Assembly (NCBI GenBank): GCA_016342345.1
Contig: JAEINO010000029.1
Span: forward strand, 1 to 40,958
Source of the DNA: Pseudodesulfovibrio sp.
Lineage (GTDB): Bacteria; Desulfobacterota; Desulfovibrionia; Desulfovibrionales; Desulfovibrionaceae
Reading direction: 5' to 3'
Length of the DNA: 40,958 bases
Part shown: positions 25,527 to 33,895 of the stretch, one piece after another
Layout of the letters: every line of letters starts with the position of its first letter
Numbering within the stretch: position 1 is the stretch's first letter
Position numbers and translations under genes: made by a program
The notes under the pieces: generated by a model
Seen by the model: the letters and a program-made list of their open reading frames with translations, nothing else
The model's database searches: none
What the model was told of the DNA's origin: nothing

Positions 25527-28500
25527 ATGACCGCCCTTCAAAAACTCCTCGATACCTACCGCGAAGCCGCTGCCTCTGAACGTGAGAAAGGGACTTACTT
25601 TGAAGAACTAACTATCTGCTATCTTCGCAACGAGGCCACCTACAAAGACTTGTATAGTGACGTGTGGACATATTCCGAATGGGCAAAGCTTCAAGGGCTG
25701 GATAAGCAGGACACCGGCATTGATCTTGTGGCGAAGACACGCGGCACGGACGAATTTCATGCTATCCAGTGTAAACTCTATGCCGAGGACCACACGCTGC
25801 AAAAGAGCGACATAGACAGTTTTTTTACCGCTTCCGGCAAAAAATATTTCACAAATCGTATTATCGTTTGCACCACGAACAAGTGGAGCAAGCCCGCTGA
25901 AGAATCTCTCAGTGACCAGCACCCGCCGGTCAATAAAATTGATCTTCACGATCTTGAGAGTAGTCAAATTGACTGGTCTGCTTACCAACCCAAGGCCGAG
26001 CCGGTCTTTAAGCCGCAAAAGGTATTACGTCCCCACCAGCAGGACGCATACGATGCCGTTAAAAAGGGATTGAGAACCGCCGACCGTGGCAAGCTCATTA
26101 TGGCTTGCGGAACTGGTAAGACATTCACCAGTCTGAAAATTGCCGAAGGGCTGGCAGGCAAAGGCAAGCGTGTCTTGTTCATGGTGCCGAGCCTTGCCCT
26201 GCTTTCCCAAACCCTCACGGAATGGACGCAGGAAAGCGCAACGCCGCTACATAGCTTTGCCGTATGTTCGGATAGTGACGTGGGCAAAAAACGCAAAAAG
26301 GACGACGACAGCGTACAGGTGTTTACCCATGAATTGCGCTACCCCGCCACCACGCAACCGGACAAGCTGGCAAAGGAAATGGACAAACGCCACGACAGCC
26401 AGCACATGAGCGTGGTGTTTTCCACCTATCACTCCATCGACGTACTGAACGCGGCCCAGTATGAATACGACTTGCCGGAATTCGACCTGATTATTTGCGA
26501 TGAAGCGCATAGAACCACAGGCGCGACCTTTGCCGAAGATGATGAAAGCGCGTTCGTCAAGGTCCATGAAAACCGTTTCGTCAAAGCTACAAAGCGTGTC
26601 TACATGACCGCTACCCCACGCCTCTATGGGGATACGGCAAAAGCCACCGCCGAACGCGACGACATTGTGCTTTGCTCCATGGACGACGAAAAGCAATACG
26701 GCAACGACCTTTACGTCATTAACTTTTCCGAAGCCGTCAAACGCGGCCTGTTGTGCGATTACAAGGTGCTGGTTCTGGCTGTGGATGAAAACCATGTCAG
26801 CCGCCGTATTCAAGATTTGCTTTCGGACGACAACAATCAACTCAAGGTTGACGATGCTGCCAAAATCATTGGTTGCTGGAAGGCTCTTTCAAAGCAGGAT
26901 GTGGCCGACGACCTTGTGGACGATGCCGACCCAATGAAACGGGCCGTTGCCTTTTGCCAGGTTATCGAGATTGCGAAAAATACACGCAAGCACAAAGTCA
27001 GCTCGAAAAACATTGCGGGCATGTTTGAAGAGGTTGTCAACGCCTACCAAAAGACTGAGGAGAATGAAGTTGCTTCCTCTCTCATCTGCAAGGCCGAACA
27101 TGTAGATGGCTCCATGAACGCCAGCCAGAAGGGAGCAAAGCTCGACTGGCTTCGGGCTGAAATGCCGGAAAACACCTGCCGAATATTAAGCAACGTCCGT
27201 TGCCTTTCCGAAGGCGTGGACGTTCCCGCGTTGGATGCCGTCTTGTTTCTCACTCCCCGCAATTCACAGGTTGACGTGGTTCAGTCCGTGGGGCGTGTCA
27301 TGCGAAACGCTCCGGGTAAGCAGCGCGGCTATGTCATTCTCCCCGTGGTCATTCCGGCGGGCAAGGAAGCCCATGAAGCCCTGAATGACAACGTGACTTA
27401 TAAAGTCGTCTGGCAGGTATTGCAGGCCTTGCGTTCGCACGATGACCGCTTTGATGCGGGTGTAAACCAAATCGACATCAACGGCCCCAATAAAAAACAA
27501 ATTGAAATTATCTCCATTACCGACAAGATCAACGCAAAGACCGCCGCAAAGCAGGCAGACACCGGAAGAGGTTCTTGTACTATTGGTGAAGCTGAAACGT
27601 CCCGGCCCGACCCCATAGAAAAACAGCTCACCTTTGAAATAAGCGACTTTGAACGCGCCATTTATGCCAAACTGGTTCAGAAGTGCGGCAACCGCCACCA
27701 CTGGGAAGACTGGGCAAATGACATTGCCAAGATTGCCCAGACCCATATTGCCCGGATTCACACGATTCTCGATGACGAAAGCCACGTAAAGGAACGCAAG
27801 GCGTTTCACGACTTTGCCGAAGAGTTGCGGGACGATCTCAATGACTCAATCAGTGACGACGAGGTTATTGAAATGCTGGCTCAGCATCTCATTACAAAGC
27901 CGGTCTTTGATGCCTTGTTTGAAGGCTACAGTTTTGCCCAGAGCAACCCCATTTCACAGGCCATGCAAGGGGTTCTGGATTCCTTGCAAGAGCATAGGCT
28001 GGACAAGGAAGCCGACACACTGGAACGGTTCTATGACAGCGTAAAATTGCGAGCTTCGGGCATTGACAATGCCGAAGGCAAACAGAAAATCGTGGTCGAA
28101 CTCTATGACAAATTTTTCCGCAACGCCTTTCCGAGAATGACCGAACGCCTCGGCATCGTGTACACGCCGGTCGAGGTGGTGGATTTCATCATTCACAGCG
28201 TCAATGACGTGCTGAAAAGCGAATTCGGCCAGACGCTGGGCAGCGAGGGCGTGCATATCATCGACCCGTTTACTGGCACCGGCACGTTTATCACCCGTCT
28301 TATGCAAAGCGGTTTGATCTCACTGGATCAACTCCCGCACAAGTACAAGCATGAGATTCACGCCAATGAAATTGTCTTGCTGGCCTACTACATAGCGGCC
28401 ATCAACATTGAGGCGGTCTACCACACCCTCATGGGCGGCAAGGGCGAATATGAACCGTTCGAGGGCATTTGCCTGACTGACACTTTTCAGTTGTATGAAA

Positions 28501-30425
28501 AGGACGACCTTATAAGCGTGGCTCTTGAAGACAACAGCGAGCGAAGGAAGAGACAAAAAGAATTGGATATTCGGGTTATTATGGGAAACCCGCCGTATTC
28601 GGCTGGGCAAACGAGTGCCAATGATAATAATCAAAATGTTAGTTATCCATCTTTAGATGGCAACATCCGTAACACTTATGCAGATAAATCAACCGCAACT
28701 AACAAGAATGCGCTTTATAATAGCTATATAAGGGCTATTCGCTGGGCTTCGGACCGCCTTGGGGATGATGGTGTTATAGGTTTTGTTTCCGGTTCAGGGT
28801 TTATTGAAAAGCCAGCTATGGATGGCATGAGAAAATGTCTTTGCCATGAATTCAGCAGTATTCACGTGCTAAACTTGCGCGGCGACATACGAAAAAACAT
28901 GTTGAGCAAAGGTCGGGCAAAAGAGGGACAAAACATTTTTGGTAGTGGCAGCATGACCGGAATTGCCGTGACTTTATTTATCAAAAATTCTCATGCAAAT
29001 AAACGTGGACAGATTTTTTATCACAACATTGGCGACGATTTAAGCGAGTCTGAAAAGTTAGAAAAACTCAGTATTTTTAAAAGTATGCAAGGCGTAACAG
29101 ATGCCAATAGCTGGGAAAGAATTACGCCTGACGAGCATGGTGATTGGCTAAATCTGCGAGATGATAGCTTTACTGACAGTCTCATTTTAGGAGACAAAAA
29201 AAATGATAATTTCAAGATGTTTGATAATTACTCAAGAGGGGTTGCAACAGGACGTGATGCTTGGTGCTGTAATGCTTCAAAGGGGAATTTAGCTATAAAC
29301 ATTAGTAGTATGATTGCGTTTTACAATAATGAAGTTGAACGTTTTAACCAGCTTCATACTGGTTTGAGTAGGAAGGATCGAGAAAAGATAATTAATGATT
29401 TTACTGATAATGACCCCACTCAAATAAGTTGGAACCGATCTTTGAAGCAGGAGCTTGCAAAGAACTCGTTTTTTGAATTTGACAAGAAAAGTTTAACAAC
29501 TAGTTTGTACCGTCCATTTACAAAACAATGGTTGTATTTTAATCGCCGTTTTAACGATATGATTTACCAAATGCCTCGAATTTTTCCAGATTTATCGGTA
29601 GATAATCAAGTGATTTGTATCTCTGGAAAGGGGAGCAGAAACGGCATGTCTGTTCTCATAAGCAACACTATTGTAGATTTAAATTCTCTTGAGGCTGGCT
29701 CCCAGTGCTTCCCTCTCTACCTCTATGAAGAGGAAAAACCCGCCAAAAACCAAAAGCAAGCCAGCCTCTTTGACGAACCGAAAGCCAAAGAAGCTAAGCA
29801 CATCAAACGCGATGCCATAACCGACGAGGGTTTGCAGGAATTTCAGCAAGCCTATCCCGGCGAATCCATCAGCAAGGAAGATATTTTCTATTACGTGTAC
29901 GGCTTGCTCCATTCCCAGGATTACCGGGAGCGGTTCAAGAATAACCTGACCAAAGAGCTGCCGCGTATTCCATGCGTGAAAACCGCTGCCGATTTCCACG
30001 CATTCAGCAAGGCTGGCCGTGATCTGGCCGAACTGCACCTGAACTATGAGACGGTCGAGCAATACCCGCTGACCATCGAGACGAGCGGCAAGGAACTGAC
30101 CGACGAACACTACCGCGTAATCAAGATGAAGTACGGCAAGGGCAAGGACAAAACCACGCTCATATACAATGCCCACATAACGCTGAAAGGCATCCCGCTG
30201 GAAGCCTATGAATACGTTGTGAACGGCAAACCGGCCCTCGACTGGGTTGTGGAACGCCAATGCGTCAAGACGGACCCCAAAAGCGGCATAACCAACGACG
30301 CCAACGACTGGGCAATCGACACAATGAATAACCCACGCTACCCGCTGGAACTCTTCATGCGCGTGGTAACGGTCAGCCTCGAAACAATGAAGATAGTGAA
30401 CGCGCTTCCGGCGTTGGATATTTAA
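25527..30425 (+). CDS. Single-chain Type ISP restriction-modification enzyme
   Basis: 1632 residues, one polypeptide with nuclease, translocase and methyltransferase. Residues about 20-115 form an Mrr-like PD-(D/E)XK nuclease (E27, D66 in GIDLVAK, Q81-C-K83). The SF2 helicase follows: Walker A ACGTGKT at 193-199, DEAH at 325-328, TATPRLYG, then SEGVDVPALD and QSVGRVMR. A coupler reaches about residue 840. The N6-adenine methyltransferase has motif I DPFTGTGT (913-920) and motif IV NPPY (1021-1024). A target-recognition region follows. The order matches LlaGI/LlaBIII-type enzymes, which methylate one strand and cut after head-to-head collision of translocating enzymes. GGAG lies seven bases before the ATG. 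All motifs are intact, so it is probably active. Codon use becomes AT-rich from about 28560 to 29690. Confidence 0.93.
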   Translation: MTALQKLLDTYREAAASEREKGTYFEELTICYLRNEATYKDLYSDVWTYSEWAKLQGLDKQDTGIDLVAKTRGTDEFHAIQCKLYAEDHTLQKSDIDSFFTASGKKYFTNRIIVCTTNKWSKPAEESLSDQHPPVNKIDLHDLESSQIDWSAYQPKAEPVFKPQKVLRPHQQDAYDAVKKGLRTADRGKLIMACGTGKTFTSLKIAEGLAGKGKRVLFMVPSLALLSQTLTEWTQESATPLHSFAVCSDSDVGKKRKKDDDSVQVFTHELRYPATTQPDKLAKEMDKRHDSQHMSVVFSTYHSIDVLNAAQYEYDLPEFDLIICDEAHRTTGATFAEDDESAFVKVHENRFVKATKRVYMTATPRLYGDTAKATAERDDIVLCSMDDEKQYGNDLYVINFSEAVKRGLLCDYKVLVLAVDENHVSRRIQDLLSDDNNQLKVDDAAKIIGCWKALSKQDVADDLVDDADPMKRAVAFCQVIEIAKNTRKHKVSSKNIAGMFEEVVNAYQKTEENEVASSLICKAEHVDGSMNASQKGAKLDWLRAEMPENTCRILSNVRCLSEGVDVPALDAVLFLTPRNSQVDVVQSVGRVMRNAPGKQRGYVILPVVIPAGKEAHEALNDNVTYKVVWQVLQALRSHDDRFDAGVNQIDINGPNKKQIEIISITDKINAKTAAKQADTGRGSCTIGEAETSRPDPIEKQLTFEISDFERAIYAKLVQKCGNRHHWEDWANDIAKIAQTHIARIHTILDDESHVKERKAFHDFAEELRDDLNDSISDDEVIEMLAQHLITKPVFDALFEGYSFAQSNPISQAMQGVLDSLQEHRLDKEADTLERFYDSVKLRASGIDNAEGKQKIVVELYDKFFRNAFPRMTERLGIVYTPVEVVDFIIHSVNDVLKSEFGQTLGSEGVHIIDPFTGTGTFITRLMQSGLISLDQLPHKYKHEIHANEIVLLAYYIAAINIEAVYHTLMGGKGEYEPFEGICLTDTFQLYEKDDLISVALEDNSERRKRQKELDIRVIMGNPPYSAGQTSANDNNQNVSYPSLDGNIRNTYADKSTATNKNALYNSYIRAIRWASDRLGDDGVIGFVSGSGFIEKPAMDGMRKCLCHEFSSIHVLNLRGDIRKNMLSKGRAKEGQNIFGSGSMTGIAVTLFIKNSHANKRGQIFYHNIGDDLSESEKLEKLSIFKSMQGVTDANSWERITPDEHGDWLNLRDDSFTDSLILGDKKNDNFKMFDNYSRGVATGRDAWCCNASKGNLAINISSMIAFYNNEVERFNQLHTGLSRKDREKIINDFTDNDPTQISWNRSLKQELAKNSFFEFDKKSLTTSLYRPFTKQWLYFNRRFNDMIYQMPRIFPDLSVDNQVICISGKGSRNGMSVLISNTIVDLNSLEAGSQCFPLYLYEEEKPAKNQKQASLFDEPKAKEAKHIKRDAITDEGLQEFQQAYPGESISKEDIFYYVYGLLHSQDYRERFKNNLTKELPRIPCVKTAADFHAFSKAGRDLAELHLNYETVEQYPLTIETSGKELTDEHYRVIKMKYGKGKDKTTLIYNAHITLKGIPLEAYEYVVNGKPALDWVVERQCVKTDPKSGITNDANDWAIDTMNNPRYPLELFMRVVTVSLETMKIVNALPALDI

Positions 30426-30429
30426 TTGA

Positions 30430-30606
30430 TATGCAATTCGTATTACCCAACGGCCCGACATCCCCGAATCTGTCCTTGAGGCTCAGCGTACAGGGGATCT
30501 CGTGTTTTTCTGTGGGGCAGGCTTTTCCAACTATATGGGGCTTCCAAATTTTCGTAATCTAGTAATATCAACAGACAAGGAAATGGAGGCCCCCTCCCTG
30601 AATTAG
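30430..30606 (+). pseudogene. SIR2-family protein remnant (N-terminal fragment)
   Basis: About 58 codons without a start; a TGA lies directly upstream in frame. They read PDIPESVLEAQRTGDLVFFC, then GAGFSNYMGLPNFRNLV, and stop at TAG 30604-30606. This is the NAD-binding opening of SIR2-like proteins found in anti-phage systems (GAGxS...GLPxFxxLV). The catalytic His and the whole remainder are missing. It starts 4 bases after the restriction gene stop, so a former two-gene unit is likely. Confidence 0.75.
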
Positions 30607-30711
30607 ATAGCCTAGATCCCTCGGTTGCTAAACGAGTACGCTCAGAAACAGGGCGAGCTTGTCCAGATGAGATTGGAAAAACCCGTGAAGCATGATCAAA
30701 GGAGGCTGCCC

Positions 30712-31440
30712 ATGAACTACAAACACATTCCCCAAGATCCCAAGGACAACCTGCTGCCTGGCATCAAGTTCAAGACTAAAGCCCGCAAGAAATACGAGCG
30801 CGCAATGTGGCCAACCATGCGCCAGGACCAGCACACACTCATACCAGTTGAAGATATCGCTCCGCCTCAGGATTACTGCAAAGTGGGAGGCCGGGTGTTT
30901 AACGTTTCTCGCATGGGAAGATGGAACAACGAGACGATATGGGCTTTCTATCGTGCCGTGTGGAAAGAGAAGAGGATTGTCGGGAAGCCGTGGTTAGAAG
31001 ATGCATTGCTTCAGTGGCAATTCATGGCTTCTGATCTTTGGCGCGAACTCTTTGCCGAAGAAAAGAAAGTTAAACTCTCAAAGCGCTTTGAGGCTTTCAA
31101 AACAAAATTTGTGGAATGGGCCAACAACCTCACGCCAGAGAAAGAAGCCGCTCTCCTGAAAGAAATCAAACAACTTGATGAAGACCGCCAGTGGCGATTG
31201 ATCCGTAGTCTTATAGAAGCCAAACGCTATAGGAGAAGGACGCGCAATGAATACCCCAAACGCCCGGTTGCAGACGATGATCCTTTCTGGCCTGCAATAC
31301 GAGATCAGTTGAAAGATTGGTGTGACAATATGACTGATGAACAAGATGGCGACGATTTTTGCCAATTCGCGCTCAAGCTACTCGGCTCGAACGGGATGCG
31401 GTACTACAAGCATTTCAATGACGGGGCGTACTGGAGGTAA
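30712..31440 (+). CDS. Unknown island protein, 242 residues
   Basis: Not recognised. The start ATG at 30712 has AAGGAGG seven bases upstream; a reading from 30664 or 30625 is possible but less likely. The protein is soluble and rich in Lys, Arg, Trp and Glu. It has a Trp-rich central part (RMGRWNNETIWAFYRAVWKE ... LLQWQFMASDLWRELFAEEKK) and a basic segment (EAKRYRRRTRNEYPKR), so nucleic-acid contact is possible. No catalytic motif is seen. It follows the Type ISP gene and the SIR2 remnant and may be cargo. Confidence 0.7.
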   Translation: MNYKHIPQDPKDNLLPGIKFKTKARKKYERAMWPTMRQDQHTLIPVEDIAPPQDYCKVGGRVFNVSRMGRWNNETIWAFYRAVWKEKRIVGKPWLEDALLQWQFMASDLWRELFAEEKKVKLSKRFEAFKTKFVEWANNLTPEKEAALLKEIKQLDEDRQWRLIRSLIEAKRYRRRTRNEYPKRPVADDDPFWPAIRDQLKDWCDNMTDEQDGDDFCQFALKLLGSNGMRYYKHFNDGAYWR

Positions 31441-31588
31441 AAACGAAAGCCCTGCGGATTCAGGGACCTCAGTGGGCTGCAATTGCCCACAGGTATGAAT
31501 CAACAGGACTAAAAAAGTGATACGCTAGAACCACAAATCCTCCCAAGGTGACCATGACAAGGCAAGAAGCCTTGTGGCCCGTCCCAAA

Positions 31589-31615
31589 CGCAATTTAAGG
31601 ATTGCGCACTCTTTT
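31589..31615 (+). terminator. Possible terminator after the unknown 242-residue gene
   Basis: CGCAAT and ATTGCG pair around TTAAGG and are followed by CACTCTTTT. A second strong hairpin, ACAAGGC-AAGAA-GCCTTGT (31557-31575), lies just before it without a T-run. Both are between convergent genes. Confidence 0.45.
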
Positions 31616-31627
31616 AGAAAACGTCAA

Positions 31628-32071
31628 TCAAGATAATTTCCTTTCCGGCTTAGGCTCATCCCACGGCACACCAGAGACTTCAACCAATTCCGCGGTCGTT
31701 ACAAACCAGGGAGACTGTTCGTCACTGATACGAGCAAACACCTTCCCTTGAGTAAAGGCCCCACCGTTGACCACATACCAGAGGCAGAAATACGGCTCAC
31801 TCAGTCCCTTTAGCTCAAAGCCATATGAACTACCTCGACCAAGGTCTTCACTTGTTAAAGGACGGGTTCTGTAAAGTTCTGAACCTGCAAACATTCCATC
31901 GTCACAGTCCGAAAGCAAAACTATCTCCATTGTGGCATCGCCCTTGAAGCTCTCTTCGACTTCAACACCGATTACCAATCGCTTCCGCTCTTCACGGACC
32001 TCGACATATCCTGAAAAACATGTCTCCCGTATGGGCTGATATAGACTCAATCCAATTTCTGACGTTTTCAT
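31628..32071 (-). CDS. Unknown protein, 147 residues, paired with an ankyrin protein
   Basis: Not recognised. It is a soluble, mostly beta-rich acidic protein with no signal or membrane segment (GYVEVREERKRLVIGVEVEE ... FCLWYVVNGGAFTQGKVFARI). Its start overlaps the ankyrin-gene stop by 4 bases (ATGA), so the two are translated together. Small soluble proteins paired this way are often immunity or antitoxin proteins, but nothing in the sequence proves it. Confidence 0.7.
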   Translation of the reverse strand: MKTSEIGLSLYQPIRETCFSGYVEVREERKRLVIGVEVEESFKGDATMEIVLLSDCDDGMFAGSELYRTRPLTSEDLGRGSSYGFELKGLSEPYFCLWYVVNGGAFTQGKVFARISDEQSPWFVTTAELVEVSGVPWDEPKPERKLS

Positions 32072-32538
32072 TCTTTAGCCTCCGGGATAGTCGCTCCGGC
32101 CCCTACAAGCAAGTCATAAACATCATCATATTCGTTCCGTACTGAACTTTCTGCCATTGAGTCCAGAGCGGCATGGTCAAGAGCATCAGACCCATCGGCT
32201 TCAGCAGAAAGGTTTGGATCTCCTCCATGGTCAAGGATCAACCGCATACCTTCAACCCCTTCATGTACTGCATAGTACATAGCATGCTCACCTTCGGGAT
32301 CGATTATGTTGGGGTCAGCCCCATGCTCTAACAGCCACCTTGCCCATCGTATACTCGTCTTCCGAGATATGCCTTGCCGAAAAGCCATAATCAAAGCAGT
32401 GCCCCCGACCTCTTTACCTACGGCATTAATATCTGCACCTTCCGCAAATAGCTGCTCGGCTTTTTTGTAGTCGAATTTTTCTGAAGCTTCCAGAAAATCC
32501 AAATCAATTTGTCTTGTCGTCCATGGTGTTCTTCTCAT
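32068..32538 (-). CDS. Ankyrin-repeat protein
   Basis: 156 residues from the ATG at 32538, which has GAAGG four bases upstream; a start at 32559 is also possible. About three ankyrin repeats are seen: FDYKKAEQLFAEGADINAVG, the WARWLLEHGADPNIIDPEGE and HAMYYAVHEG part, and GMRLILDHGGDPNLSAEADG with SDALDHAAL. Ankyrin repeats bind proteins. There is no enzymatic domain. It is the first gene of a two-gene unit inside the island; its partner lies downstream. Confidence 0.85.
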   Translation of the reverse strand: MRRTPWTTRQIDLDFLEASEKFDYKKAEQLFAEGADINAVGKEVGGTALIMAFRQGISRKTSIRWARWLLEHGADPNIIDPEGEHAMYYAVHEGVEGMRLILDHGGDPNLSAEADGSDALDHAALDSMAESSVRNEYDDVYDLLVGAGATIPEAKE

Positions 32539-32601
32539 AAGACCTTCTCCATATTCCAACCAACTCCCCCCCCAAGCCGTTAAGCAACACGAGGGCTAAG
32601 T

Positions 32602-32631
32602 CTTATATCTTAATGACAACACGACTGTCTA
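32602..32631 (-). promoter_or_regulatory. Possible promoter of the ankyrin two-gene unit
   Basis: On the minus strand, TAGACA (32631-32626) and TATAAG (32607-32602) are 18 bases apart, some 65 bases before the ankyrin start. The match is moderate. Confidence 0.4.
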
Positions 32632-32743
32632 TTTGATTGCCCCACCTCTGCCAGATCAGACTTCAGACGAAGGGCTTCTTTCTGCTTGAAGTCCTCCAGT
32701 GCCACCCAACTGTTCCCGTCGCTTTTTCCCAAAGCAGTATCAA

Positions 32744-32947
32744 ATGCCAGATCAGGAGGTCCAGCACATTGGCCTCGCCGCCGACTCTGGGGTCTCGCAG
32801 CGAACTATTCAAAAGGCCCGAGATTACCGAATCGAGTCCTGTACGCTACGAACTCTGTCAAAAATTGCTGAAGTCCTTGACTGGCCCGTCAAAGATTTGT
32901 TTAAAGAAAAAAGAACAATACAGAAACGGGGTAAAAAAAGTGATTAG
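32744..32947 (+). CDS. Short XRE-type helix-turn-helix protein
   Basis: 67 residues from the ATG at 32744; a longer in-frame ATG is at 32699. The core IGLAADSGVSQRTIQKARDY followed by TLRTLSKIAEVLDWPVKDLF is a Cro/CI-type DNA-binding domain, with the first helix short. The end is basic (RTIQKRGKKSD). No good ribosome site precedes 32744; a strong AGGAGGT lies just inside the frame, 7 bases before an ATT codon. It could be the island's repressor. It is the only rightward gene between two leftward units. Confidence 0.65.
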   Translation: MPDQEVQHIGLAADSGVSQRTIQKARDYRIESCTLRTLSKIAEVLDWPVKDLFKEKRTIQKRGKKSD

Positions 32948-32970
32948 AATTATTAGATCCTGAGCCCCCC

Positions 32971-33480
32971 CTACTCCTTTATCTTCTCCTCCTCGTTCTC
33001 TCTCCAAATACGATCTATGACGGAGTTCATGACTTCGATCGGTCCGCCATCCTTGCCGGTTATTTCATGTTTGGTGGTGAACAGACCTAGATGCTTGCCT
33101 ATCAATTCACAGCCTCGAAGAGCTCCATTGCTATTAAAAATATAAGCCGGGACCATTTCACCATCTAGATTCTCAACAAGCACATGGCGCCCGCTACGGT
33201 CTTTCACAGGCTCGGACTGCATACATCTGTCAATAACCGTTGAGATGTCCTTAAGAACTTGATCTTGCGAGATTCTTGTACGCTCTTGTCTTTCTTTCTT
33301 CGCCATCTCAAGAACTTCTTGGATGTAAACATTTGACAACAGCCTTGTGGCTTGCTGCCTGGCAGTTTGATAAGAGTACCCGGCTCGAATTGCGGCCTGG
33401 GTTGCATTCAAATCAACCAGGTACTCTTGAACGAAAACCTGCTGCTTCGCATTCAATTTGCACTTTTGATTATGACTCAT
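32971..33480 (-). CDS. terS: Phage terminase small subunit
   Basis: 169 residues from the ATG at 33480, which overlaps the stop of the upstream gene (ATGA). The N-terminal Terminase_2-type DNA-binding region is clear: LNAKQQVFVQEYLVDLNATQ, then AAIRAGYSYQTARQQATRLL and VYIQEVLEMAKKER. It recognises the packaging site and delivers DNA to the large subunit. No large subunit is in the island, so packaging would depend on a helper phage's motor. It is the last gene of the leftward replication unit. Confidence 0.85.
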   Translation of the reverse strand: MSHNQKCKLNAKQQVFVQEYLVDLNATQAAIRAGYSYQTARQQATRLLSNVYIQEVLEMAKKERQERTRISQDQVLKDISTVIDRCMQSEPVKDRSGRHVLVENLDGEMVPAYIFNSNGALRGCELIGKHLGLFTTKHEITGKDGGPIEVMNSVIDRIWRENEEEKIKE

Positions 33481-33893
33481 CAATACTCTCCTTCTACTAT
33501 GTTCCATGCTTCGTCTTGCTTACATCCCTCACAAACCGGCAAGATCTCAATTCTAAATGTTACCCCGATGGTCTTCTCAATATACACATCACTAGCCGTC
33601 GAATCACAAAAACAACATTTGCTTCTGATCTTCTTCCCCCAAAGTAACTTTCGCCCGCGGTGGATCAGCTCCATGCCTTGAGCATCCACGAGATCAAGTG
33701 CTATTGTAATTTTCCCATCTTCATCACCAAGCTGATGAGCCTCAGTCACATCTTGAGACTCTCTTCCTGTAACGAAGGTCTCCGGTGGTGAAGTGGCTGT
33801 TTTAAGAGTTGTAGACCCTCGCTTCATCTCATTGACAAACTTACGGACGTCCACGGATTCATACGTTCCTGTTTCTTGATTATAAGCGCGCAT
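33480..33893 (-). CDS. Zinc-ribbon-like island protein of unknown function
   Basis: 137 residues, not recognised. The C-terminal half has SKCCFCDSTASDVY and then LPVCEGCKQDEAW, so two CxxC pairs form a probable zinc ribbon. The start is 2 bases after the stop of the ATPase gene, and its stop overlaps the terS start. Position suggests a role in replication or packaging control. Confidence 0.7.
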   Translation of the reverse strand: MRAYNQETGTYESVDVRKFVNEMKRGSTTLKTATSPPETFVTGRESQDVTEAHQLGDEDGKITIALDLVDAQGMELIHRGRKLLWGKKIRSKCCFCDSTASDVYIEKTIGVTFRIEILPVCEGCKQDEAWNIVEGEY

Positions 33894-33895
33894 AG

